DNA from: Glaciecola sp964418575 | GTDB lineage: Bacteria; Pseudomonadota; Gammaproteobacteria; Enterobacterales; Alteromonadaceae | NCBI GenBank assembly: GCA_964418575.1 | Contig: CAYQMI010000102.1 | Span: forward strand, 1 to 13,143 | Direction: 5' to 3' | DNA: 13,143 nt | Part shown: positions 5,941 to 12,517 of the stretch, piece by piece | Layout: every line of letters starts with the position of its first letter | Position numbering within the stretch: the first letter of the stretch is position 1 | Made by a program: the position numbers and the translations under genes | Notes under the pieces: generated by a model | What the model was told of the DNA's origin: nothing | Seen by the model: the letters and a program-made list of their open reading frames with translations, nothing else | The model's database searches: none

Positions 5941-8625
5941 TTGGAGCCAAAGAACTTGTCACATCGGATAAATATTTCAAAAGATGTAAGCGACATATTC
6001 GACGCTTGCGCCAGCGCAGTTATTGTATTGAGTCAGGAAGGCATCATTGTTTTCGCCAACCAAGCTATCAAAGCGATTTTCGGCTATCAGAAACACGAAA
6101 TACTCGATAAAAACATCAGCATTCTTATTCCAGAAGAGTATCGCCAGCGCCATGGTCAGTTGGTAGACAGCTTTCATCAAAATCCCAAAAGCCGCACTAT
6201 GGGTCGAGGTTTATCATTCCCAGGCTGGCATAAGCAAAAGCGTATAGTGCCTATATCAATAAGCTTAAAGCCTTTATATTTGCGCGATGAGCAATTTACT
6301 GTTGCCACAATTAATGAAGCAAGCCTGTTCAGTGAAATGACGAGTTCGCTAGCGAAATCTGAAAAGAATTTGCAAAACAGTATTGAAGAAAATAAGCAGT
6401 TGCTTGCCGTCGCCGAGCATGCCCAAGAGTCGGTATTGTTGCTCGACCATCAAGGCTTTATTAAGTGGCACAATAAAGGAGCCGAAGATATTTTTGCGAA
6501 TGTCTTAAATACTGGCCTTGAACAGTCTTTTCTTAGTTTGGCAAACCGCGCAAAAACCGAAGAAGATAAAAAAGCCTGGGAGATTATTAAGCATTCAATG
6601 TCGCAAGGTTTATCCACGCAACAAGACTTAAAAGTGCAGGGGAAATCCCGCGATTTTGTGCTTCAGATTTCTGTACACCCGGTTTTTGAGCAGGAAAAAC
6701 TACAGGGTTTTACGGTGTTCGTGAAAGATCTTACGCAGCAGCGTCGTTTGGAGTTACAGCTTAAAGAAAGTAACGACATACTTGAAACAACCGCGCGCAT
6801 CGCTAGCTTAGGGTTTTACTCATTAGATATCAAAAGCAATAAACTCACTTGGTCAGAAGAAGTCTATAATATTCACGATCTACCCATTGATTCGCCCATT
6901 GAAGTAGAACAAGCCCTGAAGTTTTATGCTCCTCAGGCACTTCCTGTAATTACGGATGCGGTAAATGTGTGCATGCAAACCGGCGAGCCCTTTGATTTGG
7001 AGCTTCCGTTTATTACCGCCAAACAGAGAGAAATATGGGTACGTGCAGTAGGCTATGCTGATTTTGAAAATGGTGAGCCAGTAAAGCTCAAAGGCGCTTT
7101 TCAAGACATTACTTATATGCGACAGGCTGCGATAGAGGCAAATCAAGCAATGCGGGCGAAAAGCGCATTTTTAGCGAATATGAGCCATGAATTACGCACG
7201 CCTATCAATGGTATTGTTGGTCTTGCCGATATTATGAACGACACTGATTTGAGTGAAAAGCAGCGCGAGTACAATCAAATGACGGCGCAAAATGCGCAAG
7301 CGCTTTTGTATTTAGTTAATCAGGTACTCGATTACAGCAAGCTTGAGGCAAACAAACTAGGTTTAAGAATGGAGGAGTTTTCACTTGCAGACTTGCTCGA
7401 AGAAACCCTTTATATCCATAGATTAGAAGCTAAAAAGAAACAGCTGACATTTTCTGTAAGTATCGATGAAAGCCTGCCCAAATCGCTGACCAATGATCAA
7501 GACCGTTTAAAACAAATCATCCACAATTTATGCAGCAATGCCCTAAAATTTACTGAGCGGGGCAGTATTGTTGTCAATATTAGTAATTTGGACAATGCGC
7601 GCGTTAAATTTGAAATAAATGACACCGGGATAGGTATCAAACCAGAAGACCAGAAGAAACTGTTTGTTGAGTTTCAGCAGCTCGATAACTCATTCTCCAG
7701 AAAATATGGAGGCACTGGCTTAGGCTTAACGATTGTAAAGCAGCTCGTCAGTCTTATGGGAGGTGAGCTGGGCATGCAAAGCGAGGAAAATGGCGGTTCG
7801 ACATTTTGGTTTACCATACCCATGGGCAATATTCCCCAAGCAAAAAGTGATGCACTACAACCTGACTCTTTTCCCGATGCGCTGGTGCTAGTAAAAGATT
7901 TTGAGCAGCAAAAAATTTGGCGCGAATTAGCACAAACTCAAGGCCTTGTCGTTGAGCCATTAACCGATGTTTCAACATTGCTTCGCTTACTGAAAGAAGA
8001 ATACCGCTGGAAACTCATTATTATCGCGTCAGTACCTGATTCGCTGCCCTTGCAAACCTTAGTCGCGTCAGTTGAGCGATTCAGCAAACCACAACAACAT
8101 CTTTGCGCGCTTGACAGTGTTGTTGGTGATTTCTCAAGCGATGCGTTCTCATTCATTATTCCAAGCTCATCAGAAAAAGAAGACGCGCTTTTTATCATCG
8201 AAGCGGTATCAAACTACTACGCTCAATTTTTACAGAGCATAAACCAATCCTTAGAAGGTAAGCACTTACTGTTAGCGGAAGACAATGAAATTAATCAAGT
8301 AGTCTGCAGGGAAATGCTCGAGTCGGTTGGCGCTAGAGTGACTATTGTAGAGGACGGCACGCAAGTTATGGCAACTTTGCAGTCGCCTGAAACCTTTGAC
8401 GCTATTATCATGGATTGCCAAATGCCTATATTAGACGGTTATCAAACTTCCATGATGATTCGACATCACAACGACGAAAACATTCGTCAGCATAAAATCA
8501 TTGCTGCAACAGCACATGGCCTGCAGGAAGATATACTGCGTTGCTACGATGTAGGAATGGAAGATGTGCTGATAAAACCTTTTACGCGCTCACAGCTTAT
8601 CGAAGTGCTCGCGCGCAATTTATGA
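5941..8625 (+). CDS. Soluble PAS-domain hybrid sensor histidine kinase
   Basis: 894-aa hybrid kinase numbered from TTG 5941. No membrane helix or signal peptide is visible, so it should sense an intracellular cue. Domains: PAS 1 (~15-125, FANQAIKAIFGYQKHEIL, PEEYRQRH), a short coiled-coil linker (~133-157), PAS 2 (~155-268), PAS 3 with PAC (~283-396), HisKA with phosphoacceptor H416 in SHELRTPINGI, and HATPase (N-box HNLCSNALKF ~528-537, DTGIGI 561-566, GGTGLGL 590-596). A degenerate receiver-like segment (~645-760) without a phosphorylatable Asp follows. The C-terminal receiver (~774-891) has E780/D781, phosphoacceptor D825 in IIMDCQMP, T857 and K879. There is no Hpt domain, so a separate phosphotransferase would be needed. 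No partner regulator is adjacent. Only TTG starts exist: 5956 has GGAG 9 nt upstream and may be the true start, while 5941 has no such site. Confidence 0.95.
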   Translation: MEPKNLSHRINISKDVSDIFDACASAVIVLSQEGIIVFANQAIKAIFGYQKHEILDKNISILIPEEYRQRHGQLVDSFHQNPKSRTMGRGLSFPGWHKQKRIVPISISLKPLYLRDEQFTVATINEASLFSEMTSSLAKSEKNLQNSIEENKQLLAVAEHAQESVLLLDHQGFIKWHNKGAEDIFANVLNTGLEQSFLSLANRAKTEEDKKAWEIIKHSMSQGLSTQQDLKVQGKSRDFVLQISVHPVFEQEKLQGFTVFVKDLTQQRRLELQLKESNDILETTARIASLGFYSLDIKSNKLTWSEEVYNIHDLPIDSPIEVEQALKFYAPQALPVITDAVNVCMQTGEPFDLELPFITAKQREIWVRAVGYADFENGEPVKLKGAFQDITYMRQAAIEANQAMRAKSAFLANMSHELRTPINGIVGLADIMNDTDLSEKQREYNQMTAQNAQALLYLVNQVLDYSKLEANKLGLRMEEFSLADLLEETLYIHRLEAKKKQLTFSVSIDESLPKSLTNDQDRLKQIIHNLCSNALKFTERGSIVVNISNLDNARVKFEINDTGIGIKPEDQKKLFVEFQQLDNSFSRKYGGTGLGLTIVKQLVSLMGGELGMQSEENGGSTFWFTIPMGNIPQAKSDALQPDSFPDALVLVKDFEQQKIWRELAQTQGLVVEPLTDVSTLLRLLKEEYRWKLIIIASVPDSLPLQTLVASVERFSKPQQHLCALDSVVGDFSSDAFSFIIPSSSEKEDALFIIEAVSNYYAQFLQSINQSLEGKHLLLAEDNEINQVVCREMLESVGARVTIVEDGTQVMATLQSPETFDAIIMDCQMPILDGYQTSMMIRHHNDENIRQHKIIAATAHGLQEDILRCYDVGMEDVLIKPFTRSQLIEVLARNL

Positions 8626-8782
8626 GTGAATCGCAAGTGGCGACAACACCATTCCGTTGACGGTGCTGAAGATGCCCGCTTGTGCAGGTGTCAATCCCTT
8701 CGTAAAGCTGATTGACCGAGACAGTGGAGATAATGTTAAAAAGCTATAAATTCATACTGAGATCAGCCTTATTAAGCAATAG

Positions 8783-8807
8783 TTCCTTTCATTTCGGAAT
8801 AATTTCC
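8783..8807. promoter_or_regulatory. Candidate operator of the Xre-RES operon
   Basis: TTCC (8783-8786), GGAA (8796-8799) and TTCC (8804-8807) form overlapping inverted repeats at the presumed -35 region of the antitoxin promoter. Antitoxins of this family usually repress their own operon, so a binding site here is expected. The match is inferred from symmetry alone. Confidence 0.3.
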
Positions 8808-8826
8808 TTTTGTTTGATTTTTGAAC

Positions 8827-8832
8827 TATACT
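8827..8832 (+). promoter_or_regulatory. -10 element of the Xre-RES operon
   Basis: TATACT matches the sigma70 -10 consensus in 5 of 6 positions. The -35 position 17 bp upstream (TTCCTT) is poor, as in many repressed toxin-antitoxin promoters. The transcript would start near 8839, about 22 nt before the ATG at 8861. The rest of 8626-8860 contains no gene I can support. Confidence 0.45.
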
Positions 8833-8860
8833 AAACTCACTTAAATAACTGGGTGTCATC

Positions 8861-9304
8861 ATGTCACTTGAACGAGAATATAAAGCGCTTACCAATCTAC
8901 CTGCACCATCCGATTTGTCTGTTAACGACGTACTGGATGAAGGTTTGCCAATTGCGGTTGTCTCAAGCATGACGAGAATGCTTCATGTAGATAAGAATAT
9001 GGTTGCAAAGATGATCAACGTCTCCCCGAGACGCATCAATCAGCTCAGCTCGGGCAAGGCATTTAAGGTAGGAAATGTCAGCGAAAAATTGAACAAAGCA
9101 GCGTCTGAGAAAGCGCTTCTGGTCACGCGACTTTTTCTGAACCTTTGTGATTATTTTGGCGATGAAGAAAAAGCTCAGCAATGGTTTAATACGCCCAATC
9201 GAACATTAGGTAACCAGTCACCAAGCGCTCTATGCTCCAACTATTTTGGCATTGAACAAGTTAACAATACCTTGAATAAGCTTAAGCACGGCTTCACTGC
9301 TTAA
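8861..9304 (+). CDS. Xre-family antitoxin with DUF2384 (MbcA/ParS/Xre) toxin-binding domain
   Basis: 147-aa antitoxin partner of the RES toxin encoded immediately downstream. Residues ~29-75 form the Xre-like helix-turn-helix (VSSMTRMLHVDKNMVAKMINVSPRRINQL), used for operator binding. Residues ~92-145 match the DUF2384 domain that blocks the toxin active site: FGDEEKAQQWFNTPNRTLGNQSPSALC, then GIEQVNNTLNKLKHG. The pattern A-x-x-W-x-x-x-P-N-x-x-L-x-x-x-S-P is diagnostic. Length is typical. The stop codon TAA at 9302-9304 overlaps the toxin ATG by one base, which suggests coupled translation. A good -10 element (8827) and a possible operator (8783-8807) lie upstream. The module is chromosomal, and no mobile-element genes flank it. 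Confidence 0.93.
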   Translation: MSLEREYKALTNLPAPSDLSVNDVLDEGLPIAVVSSMTRMLHVDKNMVAKMINVSPRRINQLSSGKAFKVGNVSEKLNKAASEKALLVTRLFLNLCDYFGDEEKAQQWFNTPNRTLGNQSPSALCSNYFGIEQVNNTLNKLKHGFTA

Positions 9305-9774
9305 TGGAAGTCTTCCGTCTCGCCGTGACTGAGTATAGCGATTTAAAAGGAATTGGGGGCCTATTCGGGAGCGGTCGTTGGCATAAGGAAGGTAACTTAG
9401 TTGTTTACGCGGCTAGCTCTCGTTCTTTGTCGGTGCTGGAGAAATTCATTCATGAAGAAGATATTGATGTACCTGACTTGTCTATGATATCTATCTATAT
9501 TCCCGATGACATGCCGTATGAGCAATATACATTGCATGATTTACCTGAAAATTGGGACAGTATTCATTCTGCAAATCTTGACGGTACGCAGAGCATGGGA
9601 ACAAAGTTTCTGATCGCCGCCGCCCATGCTTACCTGAAAGTACCTTCTGCTATTGTCCCGCATGAGTACAATTATATTATTAACCCGGCGCACCCGGATG
9701 TGCATCGTATTAAAATTATTGATAAACACGATTACCGCTATGACGGTCGTTACCAGCGGTTCATAAAAGCCTAA
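9304..9774 (+). CDS. RES-domain toxin (NAD+-targeting) of the Xre-RES module
   Basis: 156-aa toxin of the RES family, named after conserved Arg, Glu and Ser residues. All are visible: R25 in GSGRWHKEG, Y35 in VVYAASS, E46 in LSVLEKF and S115 in PSAIVPHEYNYIINPAHPD. Characterised relatives degrade NAD+ by hydrolysis or phosphorolysis (Res, MbcT) or ADP-ribosylate a host enzyme (ParT), stopping growth until the antitoxin is restored. Because the catalytic residues, NAD-pocket motifs and length are intact, the toxin is predicted to be active. Which of the three chemistries it uses cannot be read from the sequence. It starts at an ATG overlapping the antitoxin stop. No clear terminator follows. 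Confidence 0.93.
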   Translation: MEVFRLAVTEYSDLKGIGGLFGSGRWHKEGNLVVYAASSRSLSVLEKFIHEEDIDVPDLSMISIYIPDDMPYEQYTLHDLPENWDSIHSANLDGTQSMGTKFLIAAAHAYLKVPSAIVPHEYNYIINPAHPDVHRIKIIDKHDYRYDGRYQRFIKA

Positions 9775-9822
9775 ACATCTCTTAATGGTGCGAATCGTAA
9801 GGCGTTCAAATTAGTGGTTTTA

Positions 9823-10020
9823 TTAAGCAATTCTTTGCGCCACTAAGTAGGTGTGTAACTCTGGGTACTGGTCAAACTCTAAGTGTTTTATGGTGCAGTC
9901 ATTATTGAAAAGCACTTGGATAAAGCCATTTGTCCCTAAAGAAGGGGAATACATCGTTGGACCAATAATATCGTCAGTCTGATCTCTAGGTTCGTCCACC
10001 TTGCCATCAACTAATTGTTC
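9823..10020 (-). pseudogene. Orphan coding fragment, probable C-terminal gene remnant
   Basis: A 65-codon minus-strand frame between the RES toxin and yfhL reads like real protein: DDIIGPTMYSPSLGTNGFIQ, then VLFNNDCTIKHLEFDQYPEL and HTYLVAQRIA. I do not recognise a family. It opens directly after a stop codon (10021-10023) and has no start with a ribosome binding site. The first usable start is GTG at 9999 (58 aa), and the first ATG would leave only about 43 aa. Upstream on this strand lies the yfhL regulatory region, so no N-terminal part is present. The simplest reading is the 3' end of a gene whose front was lost when the neighbourhood was rearranged, perhaps on arrival of the toxin-antitoxin pair. 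A functional small protein is the alternative. Confidence 0.4.
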
Positions 10021-10041
10021 TTAGTTTGGAGATATGCTTCC

Positions 10042-10055
10042 TTGATTTGAATCAA
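10042..10055. promoter_or_regulatory. Perfect FNR/Anr-type box upstream of yfhL
   Basis: TTGAT-TTGA-ATCAA matches the FNR consensus TTGAT-N4-ATCAA at all ten specified positions. Its centre at 10048.5 is 41.5 bp upstream of the start predicted from the -10 element at 10078-10083, the classic class II activation position. CRP sites share this symmetry but prefer TGTGA, so FNR/Etr-type control is favoured. Confidence 0.7.
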
Positions 10056-10077
10056 ACAAGCATCAGTGCCATTGCTA

Positions 10078-10083
10078 TATACT
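10078..10083 (+). promoter_or_regulatory. -10 element of yfhL
   Basis: TATACT, 5 of 6 consensus positions. There is no -35 hexamer 17 bp upstream (AACAAG); the FNR-type box overlaps that region instead, as expected for an activator-dependent promoter. The start would be near 10090, 35 nt before the ATG. Confidence 0.55.
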
Positions 10084-10112
10084 TTTTTTACTGGCTAGAA
10101 CTTGGCTTAAAG

Positions 10113-10117
10113 AGGAG
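10113..10117 (+). promoter_or_regulatory. yfhL: Ribosome binding site that fixes the yfhL start
   Basis: AGGAG lies 7 nt before the ATG at 10125. The open frame extends upstream to 10026, but that segment encodes no conserved sequence and overlaps the promoter and FNR-type box. Confidence 0.8.
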
Positions 10118-10124
10118 TGATACT

Positions 10125-10370
10125 ATGGCGCTTTACATTACTGATGAATGCATAAATTGTGATTTATGCCCAGACGAATGCCCAAACGATGCGATTGAAA
10201 TGGGCAGTGAAATATATGAAATTGATGCCAACAAATGCACACAATGTGTGGGACACTACGACGAGCCTAGCTGCGTGAGTGTTTGCCCAGTTGAATGTAT
10301 TCTACCCGACCCTAACCACAAAGAGACGCTCGATCAGCTCGCAGACAAATTCGCTGCTATGCACGGATAA
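10125..10370 (+). CDS. yfhL: YfhL-type 2[4Fe-4S] dicluster ferredoxin
   Basis: 81-aa cytoplasmic ferredoxin of the YfhL/Alvin (Allochromatium vinosum-like) class carrying two [4Fe-4S] clusters. The first motif is C9-x2-C12-x2-C15-x3-C19-P. The second is C38-x2-C41-x8-C50-x3-C54-P, and its long insertion (VGHYDEPS) is diagnostic of the class. One more cysteine (C58) follows. The sequence MALYITDECINCDLCPDECP, the block EIYEIDANKCTQCVGHY and the C-terminal helix (ETLDQLADKFAAMHG) are collinear with E. coli YfhL (86 aa). The start is set by AGGAG at 10113. The electron partners are unknown and no partner reductase is adjacent. An FNR-type box at 10042-10055 in a class II position suggests induction at low oxygen. 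It converges with the yihY gene across 22 nt. Confidence 0.96.
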   Translation: MALYITDECINCDLCPDECPNDAIEMGSEIYEIDANKCTQCVGHYDEPSCVSVCPVECILPDPNHKETLDQLADKFAAMHG

Positions 10371-10392
10371 CTTGAGCTAACGCTATTACGGC

Positions 10393-11415
10393 TTATTCAT
10401 TACCCTTGGCAAGCACCTTTATATTTTTGCTTGTGTGCTCGTCTATTGCCTTAATTTGTTCAGAACTAGGCCCGGGCGCACTCGGATTTTCGTGTTGCCC
10501 GTAGTTTTGTTCTTCAACAATCGCAACGCCGTGTTCATCTATACCCTCACCACCTTGTTGTTTGCGATAGTGTTCGCAAGTGATGGTAACGGCGTAACTG
10601 AATACCGCGCCTATCAAAACCACAATCCAACACAAGTAAACCCACACAAACAAAATAGGAACTACGGCTAATGCACCGTAAATAATCTGATAGGAAGGAA
10701 AACTCGACACATAAAACGCAAAGCCTTTTTTAGAAAGCTCAAACAATACCGCTGCCAGTACTGCTCCCCAAATCGCATAACGCGCTCTAACGTGTCGATT
10801 AGGCACCACCATATACAAAATCATAAAGGCACCTACTGATGCAAAAGTAGGTACCATTTTCAAAAACATAGTGCCGAAACCCGGCGTGTAGTCGTCTGCA
10901 AAAGCCGCAATGGTAGCCAGGTATGAGCTAACCGCAATACTAGAGCCAATAAGCAGAGGACCTAAAGTGATAACCATCCAGTAAATCGCGAAGGTATAAA
11001 TAATGGGGCGTTGCTTTGTGGTTTTCCAAAGGTGATTAAGGGTTTTATCAATATTTGAAATCAGTAAAAGCGCCACCACAACCAATGTCGCAATGCTCAC
11101 TGCGCCCATTTCAGAAGCATTGTTAACAAATTCACCAATGTGGGTTTGGACTACGTCGCCTGATGCCGGGACAAAGTTGCTGAAAATGAAGTTCTCGAAG
11201 AGTTCACGCATCTCGCTGAATGCAGGAAAAGCCGACATAACCATAAAAAATACCATGACCACCGGCACCAAAGAAAGCAGGCTCACATATGCCATATGCC
11301 CAGCAGATACCGTAATACGCTCGCTCTGTAAGTGCTTAAAGAACGACTTTACGATATCTACAACAAGCGGCTTTGTAGAATCATAATAATTTTTGCTGTT
11401 TAACAGTAAGCTCAC
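10393..11415 (-). CDS. yihY: YihY/BrkB-family inner-membrane protein (UPF0761)
   Basis: 340-aa integral inner-membrane protein collinear with E. coli YihY. Six hydrophobic segments are visible at about residues 42-62, 104-121, 142-166, 184-204, 213-229 and 246-275. Signature blocks are conserved: AGHMAYVSLLSLVPVV, FIFSNFVPASGDVVQ, IDKTLNHLW, YWMVITLGPLL, FELSKKGFAFY and FPSYQIIYGALAVVPILFVW. It was once called ribonuclease BN, but that activity belongs to a different gene; the true function is not established. The hydrophilic C-terminal tail (about 283-340, charged and Gly/Glu-rich) is longer than in E. coli. The GTG start at 11415 is supported by GGAAG 9 nt upstream and a promoter at 11447-11475. 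It is transcribed in the same direction as metF, 76 nt downstream of it, but seems to have its own promoter. Confidence 0.93.
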   Translation of the reverse strand: MSLLLNSKNYYDSTKPLVVDIVKSFFKHLQSERITVSAGHMAYVSLLSLVPVVMVFFMVMSAFPAFSEMRELFENFIFSNFVPASGDVVQTHIGEFVNNASEMGAVSIATLVVVALLLISNIDKTLNHLWKTTKQRPIIYTFAIYWMVITLGPLLIGSSIAVSSYLATIAAFADDYTPGFGTMFLKMVPTFASVGAFMILYMVVPNRHVRARYAIWGAVLAAVLFELSKKGFAFYVSSFPSYQIIYGALAVVPILFVWVYLCWIVVLIGAVFSYAVTITCEHYRKQQGGEGIDEHGVAIVEEQNYGQHENPSAPGPSSEQIKAIDEHTSKNIKVLAKGNE

Positions 11416-11446
11416 TATGCCAAACTTCCTTTACTTTGAAGGCTAT

Positions 11447-11475
11447 AGTGTACTCACAATTATTCAAAGTGCCAA
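11447..11475 (-). promoter_or_regulatory. yihY: Sigma70-like promoter of yihY
   Basis: On the minus strand TTGGCA (11475-11470) and TACACT (11452-11447) are 17 bp apart. The predicted start is near 11440, 25 nt upstream of the GTG. The gap between metF and yihY shows no terminator hairpin, so read-through from metF is also possible. Confidence 0.5.
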
Positions 11476-11491
11476 ACACAAGCGCACAGAC

Positions 11492-12379
11492 TTACTTTTG
11501 ACGACGCAGCCCGAGCATGTGACAAATAGCAAAACTCAGTTCACTGCGGTTGAGGGTATAAAAATGAAAGTGCTTAACGCCCTCTTTTGCCAAAACTTTT
11601 ACCATATCCATGGCAATATTCGCACCCAACAGGTTACGAGTAGCTTGGTCGTCTTTTTCGAGTCCGTCGTACATTTTATGTAACCATGCAGGCACATGCA
11701 CGTTGGTAAATCCAGCAAAGCGCTGCAGGGTTTGATAGTTAGTTACGGGTAAAATACCGGGCACAATATCAAGGTCAATGCCTGCTGCTGCCGCGCGGTC
11801 TCGAAAGCGTAAAAATACTGATGTATCAAAAAAGAATTGAGTAATGGCTTCGCTTGCGCCCGCTTCTGCCTTTCGCTTTAAGTTGAGCAAATCAAATTGA
11901 TCGTTTCGTGCTTCCGGGTGTTTTTCAGGATATGCGGCAACAGAGATATCAAAATCAGCGACGTCTTTTAATAGGGTAACCAAATCACTCGCATACATAT
12001 CGGTTTTTTGAACGCCTTCAGGTAAATCGCCTCGCAAAGCCACAATACGGCGAATACCTGAATCCCAGTAATCTTGTGCGATTTGTTTTAATTCTTCTTT
12101 GCTCGCGTCTACGCACGTAAGGTGGGGGGCGGTTGGTACACCGGTTTCACTATGGATTTTTTTCACTACCGCATGGGTGCGATCTCTCTCACCGCTGTTT
12201 GCGCCGTAAGTAACCGACATATAGCTTGGATTCAAGGGCGCCAAACGTTCTACCGATTTCCAGAGCGTATTTTCCATTTCTGGCGTTTTCGGTGGAAAAA
12301 ATTCAAAAGACACATCGATGTCTCTGAGTTCAGAAAGAGATTGATTGAGCGCGTCTATGCCCTGTGCGTAAGAAACCAT
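11492..12379 (-). CDS. metF: 5,10-methylenetetrahydrofolate reductase MetF
   Basis: 295-aa FAD-dependent cytoplasmic enzyme that reduces 5,10-methylene-THF to 5-methyl-THF, the methyl donor for methionine synthesis. It forms a TIM barrel of the usual bacterial length. Diagnostic features are catalytic E26 in VSFEFFPPK (E. coli Glu28), PSYMSVTYGA, PTAPHLTC, D118 in IVALRGDLP (E. coli Asp120, near the flavin), MYASDLVTLLK, AAYPEKHPEA, ITQFFFD and PGILPVTNYQTLQRF. The ATG at 12379 has AAGG 7 nt upstream on the minus strand. It is divergent from metJ, and the region between holds met boxes and a promoter whose -35 hexamer overlaps one box. Repression by MetJ with S-adenosylmethionine is therefore expected, as in enterobacteria. 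Confidence 0.98.
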   Translation of the reverse strand: MVSYAQGIDALNQSLSELRDIDVSFEFFPPKTPEMENTLWKSVERLAPLNPSYMSVTYGANSGERDRTHAVVKKIHSETGVPTAPHLTCVDASKEELKQIAQDYWDSGIRRIVALRGDLPEGVQKTDMYASDLVTLLKDVADFDISVAAYPEKHPEARNDQFDLLNLKRKAEAGASEAITQFFFDTSVFLRFRDRAAAAGIDLDIVPGILPVTNYQTLQRFAGFTNVHVPAWLHKMYDGLEKDDQATRNLLGANIAMDMVKVLAKEGVKHFHFYTLNRSELSFAICHMLGLRRQK

Positions 12380-12392
12380 GAATTAACCTTAT

Positions 12393-12408
12393 GGACGTTT
12401 AGACGTCT
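12393..12408. promoter_or_regulatory. Met boxes, metF-proximal pair
   Basis: Two adjacent 8-bp units: GGACGTTT (6 of 8 to the consensus AGACGTCT) and AGACGTCT (8 of 8). MetJ dimers bind at least two adjacent boxes. This pair covers the region just downstream of the metF -10. Confidence 0.85.
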
Positions 12409-12437
12409 AAATTACGCAAATATAGTTTAGACGTCAA
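12409..12437 (-). promoter_or_regulatory. metF: metF promoter
   Basis: On the minus strand TTGACG (12437-12432) and TAATTT (12414-12409) are separated by 17 bp. The -35 hexamer lies inside the met box at 12429-12436, so MetJ binding would directly block RNA polymerase. Confidence 0.6.
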
Positions 12438-12452
12438 GCAGTTTACACGTCT
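12429..12452. promoter_or_regulatory. Met boxes, metJ-proximal triplet
   Basis: Three adjacent 8-bp units: AGACGTCA (7 of 8 to AGACGTCT), AGCAGTTT (5 of 8) and ACACGTCT (7 of 8). The cluster overlaps the metF -35 and ends just upstream of the metJ -35. It is 20 bp from the other pair, so the two clusters are out of 8-bp register. Confidence 0.8.
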
Positions 12453-12455
12453 AGA

Positions 12456-12483
12456 TTGACCTTTTTATTATTCCAGTTAGAAT
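12456..12483 (+). promoter_or_regulatory. metJ: metJ promoter
   Basis: TTGACC (12456-12461) and TAGAAT (12478-12483) are 16 bp apart, each matching 5 of 6 consensus positions. The start is near 12490, 28 nt before the ATG. The adjacent met boxes suggest autorepression. Confidence 0.6.
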
Positions 12484-12517
12484 TTTAATATAACTATTTA
12501 TAAAAACGGCAATCAAA

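Noticed and set aside
5990..6300. FixL-like heme-binding PAS domain in the hybrid kinase, because of the RH dipeptide in EEYRQRHG and a following MGRG
   Set aside because: The same pattern is common in PAS domains that bind no heme, so oxygen sensing cannot be claimed from it.
8622..8749. Short frames after the kinase gene: an ATG overlapping its stop (12 codons) and an open stretch ending at TAA 8747-8749 with a 25-codon ATG ORF
   Set aside because: Too short, no ribosome binding site, and no recognisable motif; an Hpt domain cannot be built from any frame.
10026..10124. N-terminal extension of the YfhL ferredoxin by 33 residues
   Set aside because: It overlaps the FNR-type box and the -10 element, is absent from known YfhL proteins, and the ATG at 10125 has an excellent AGGAG.
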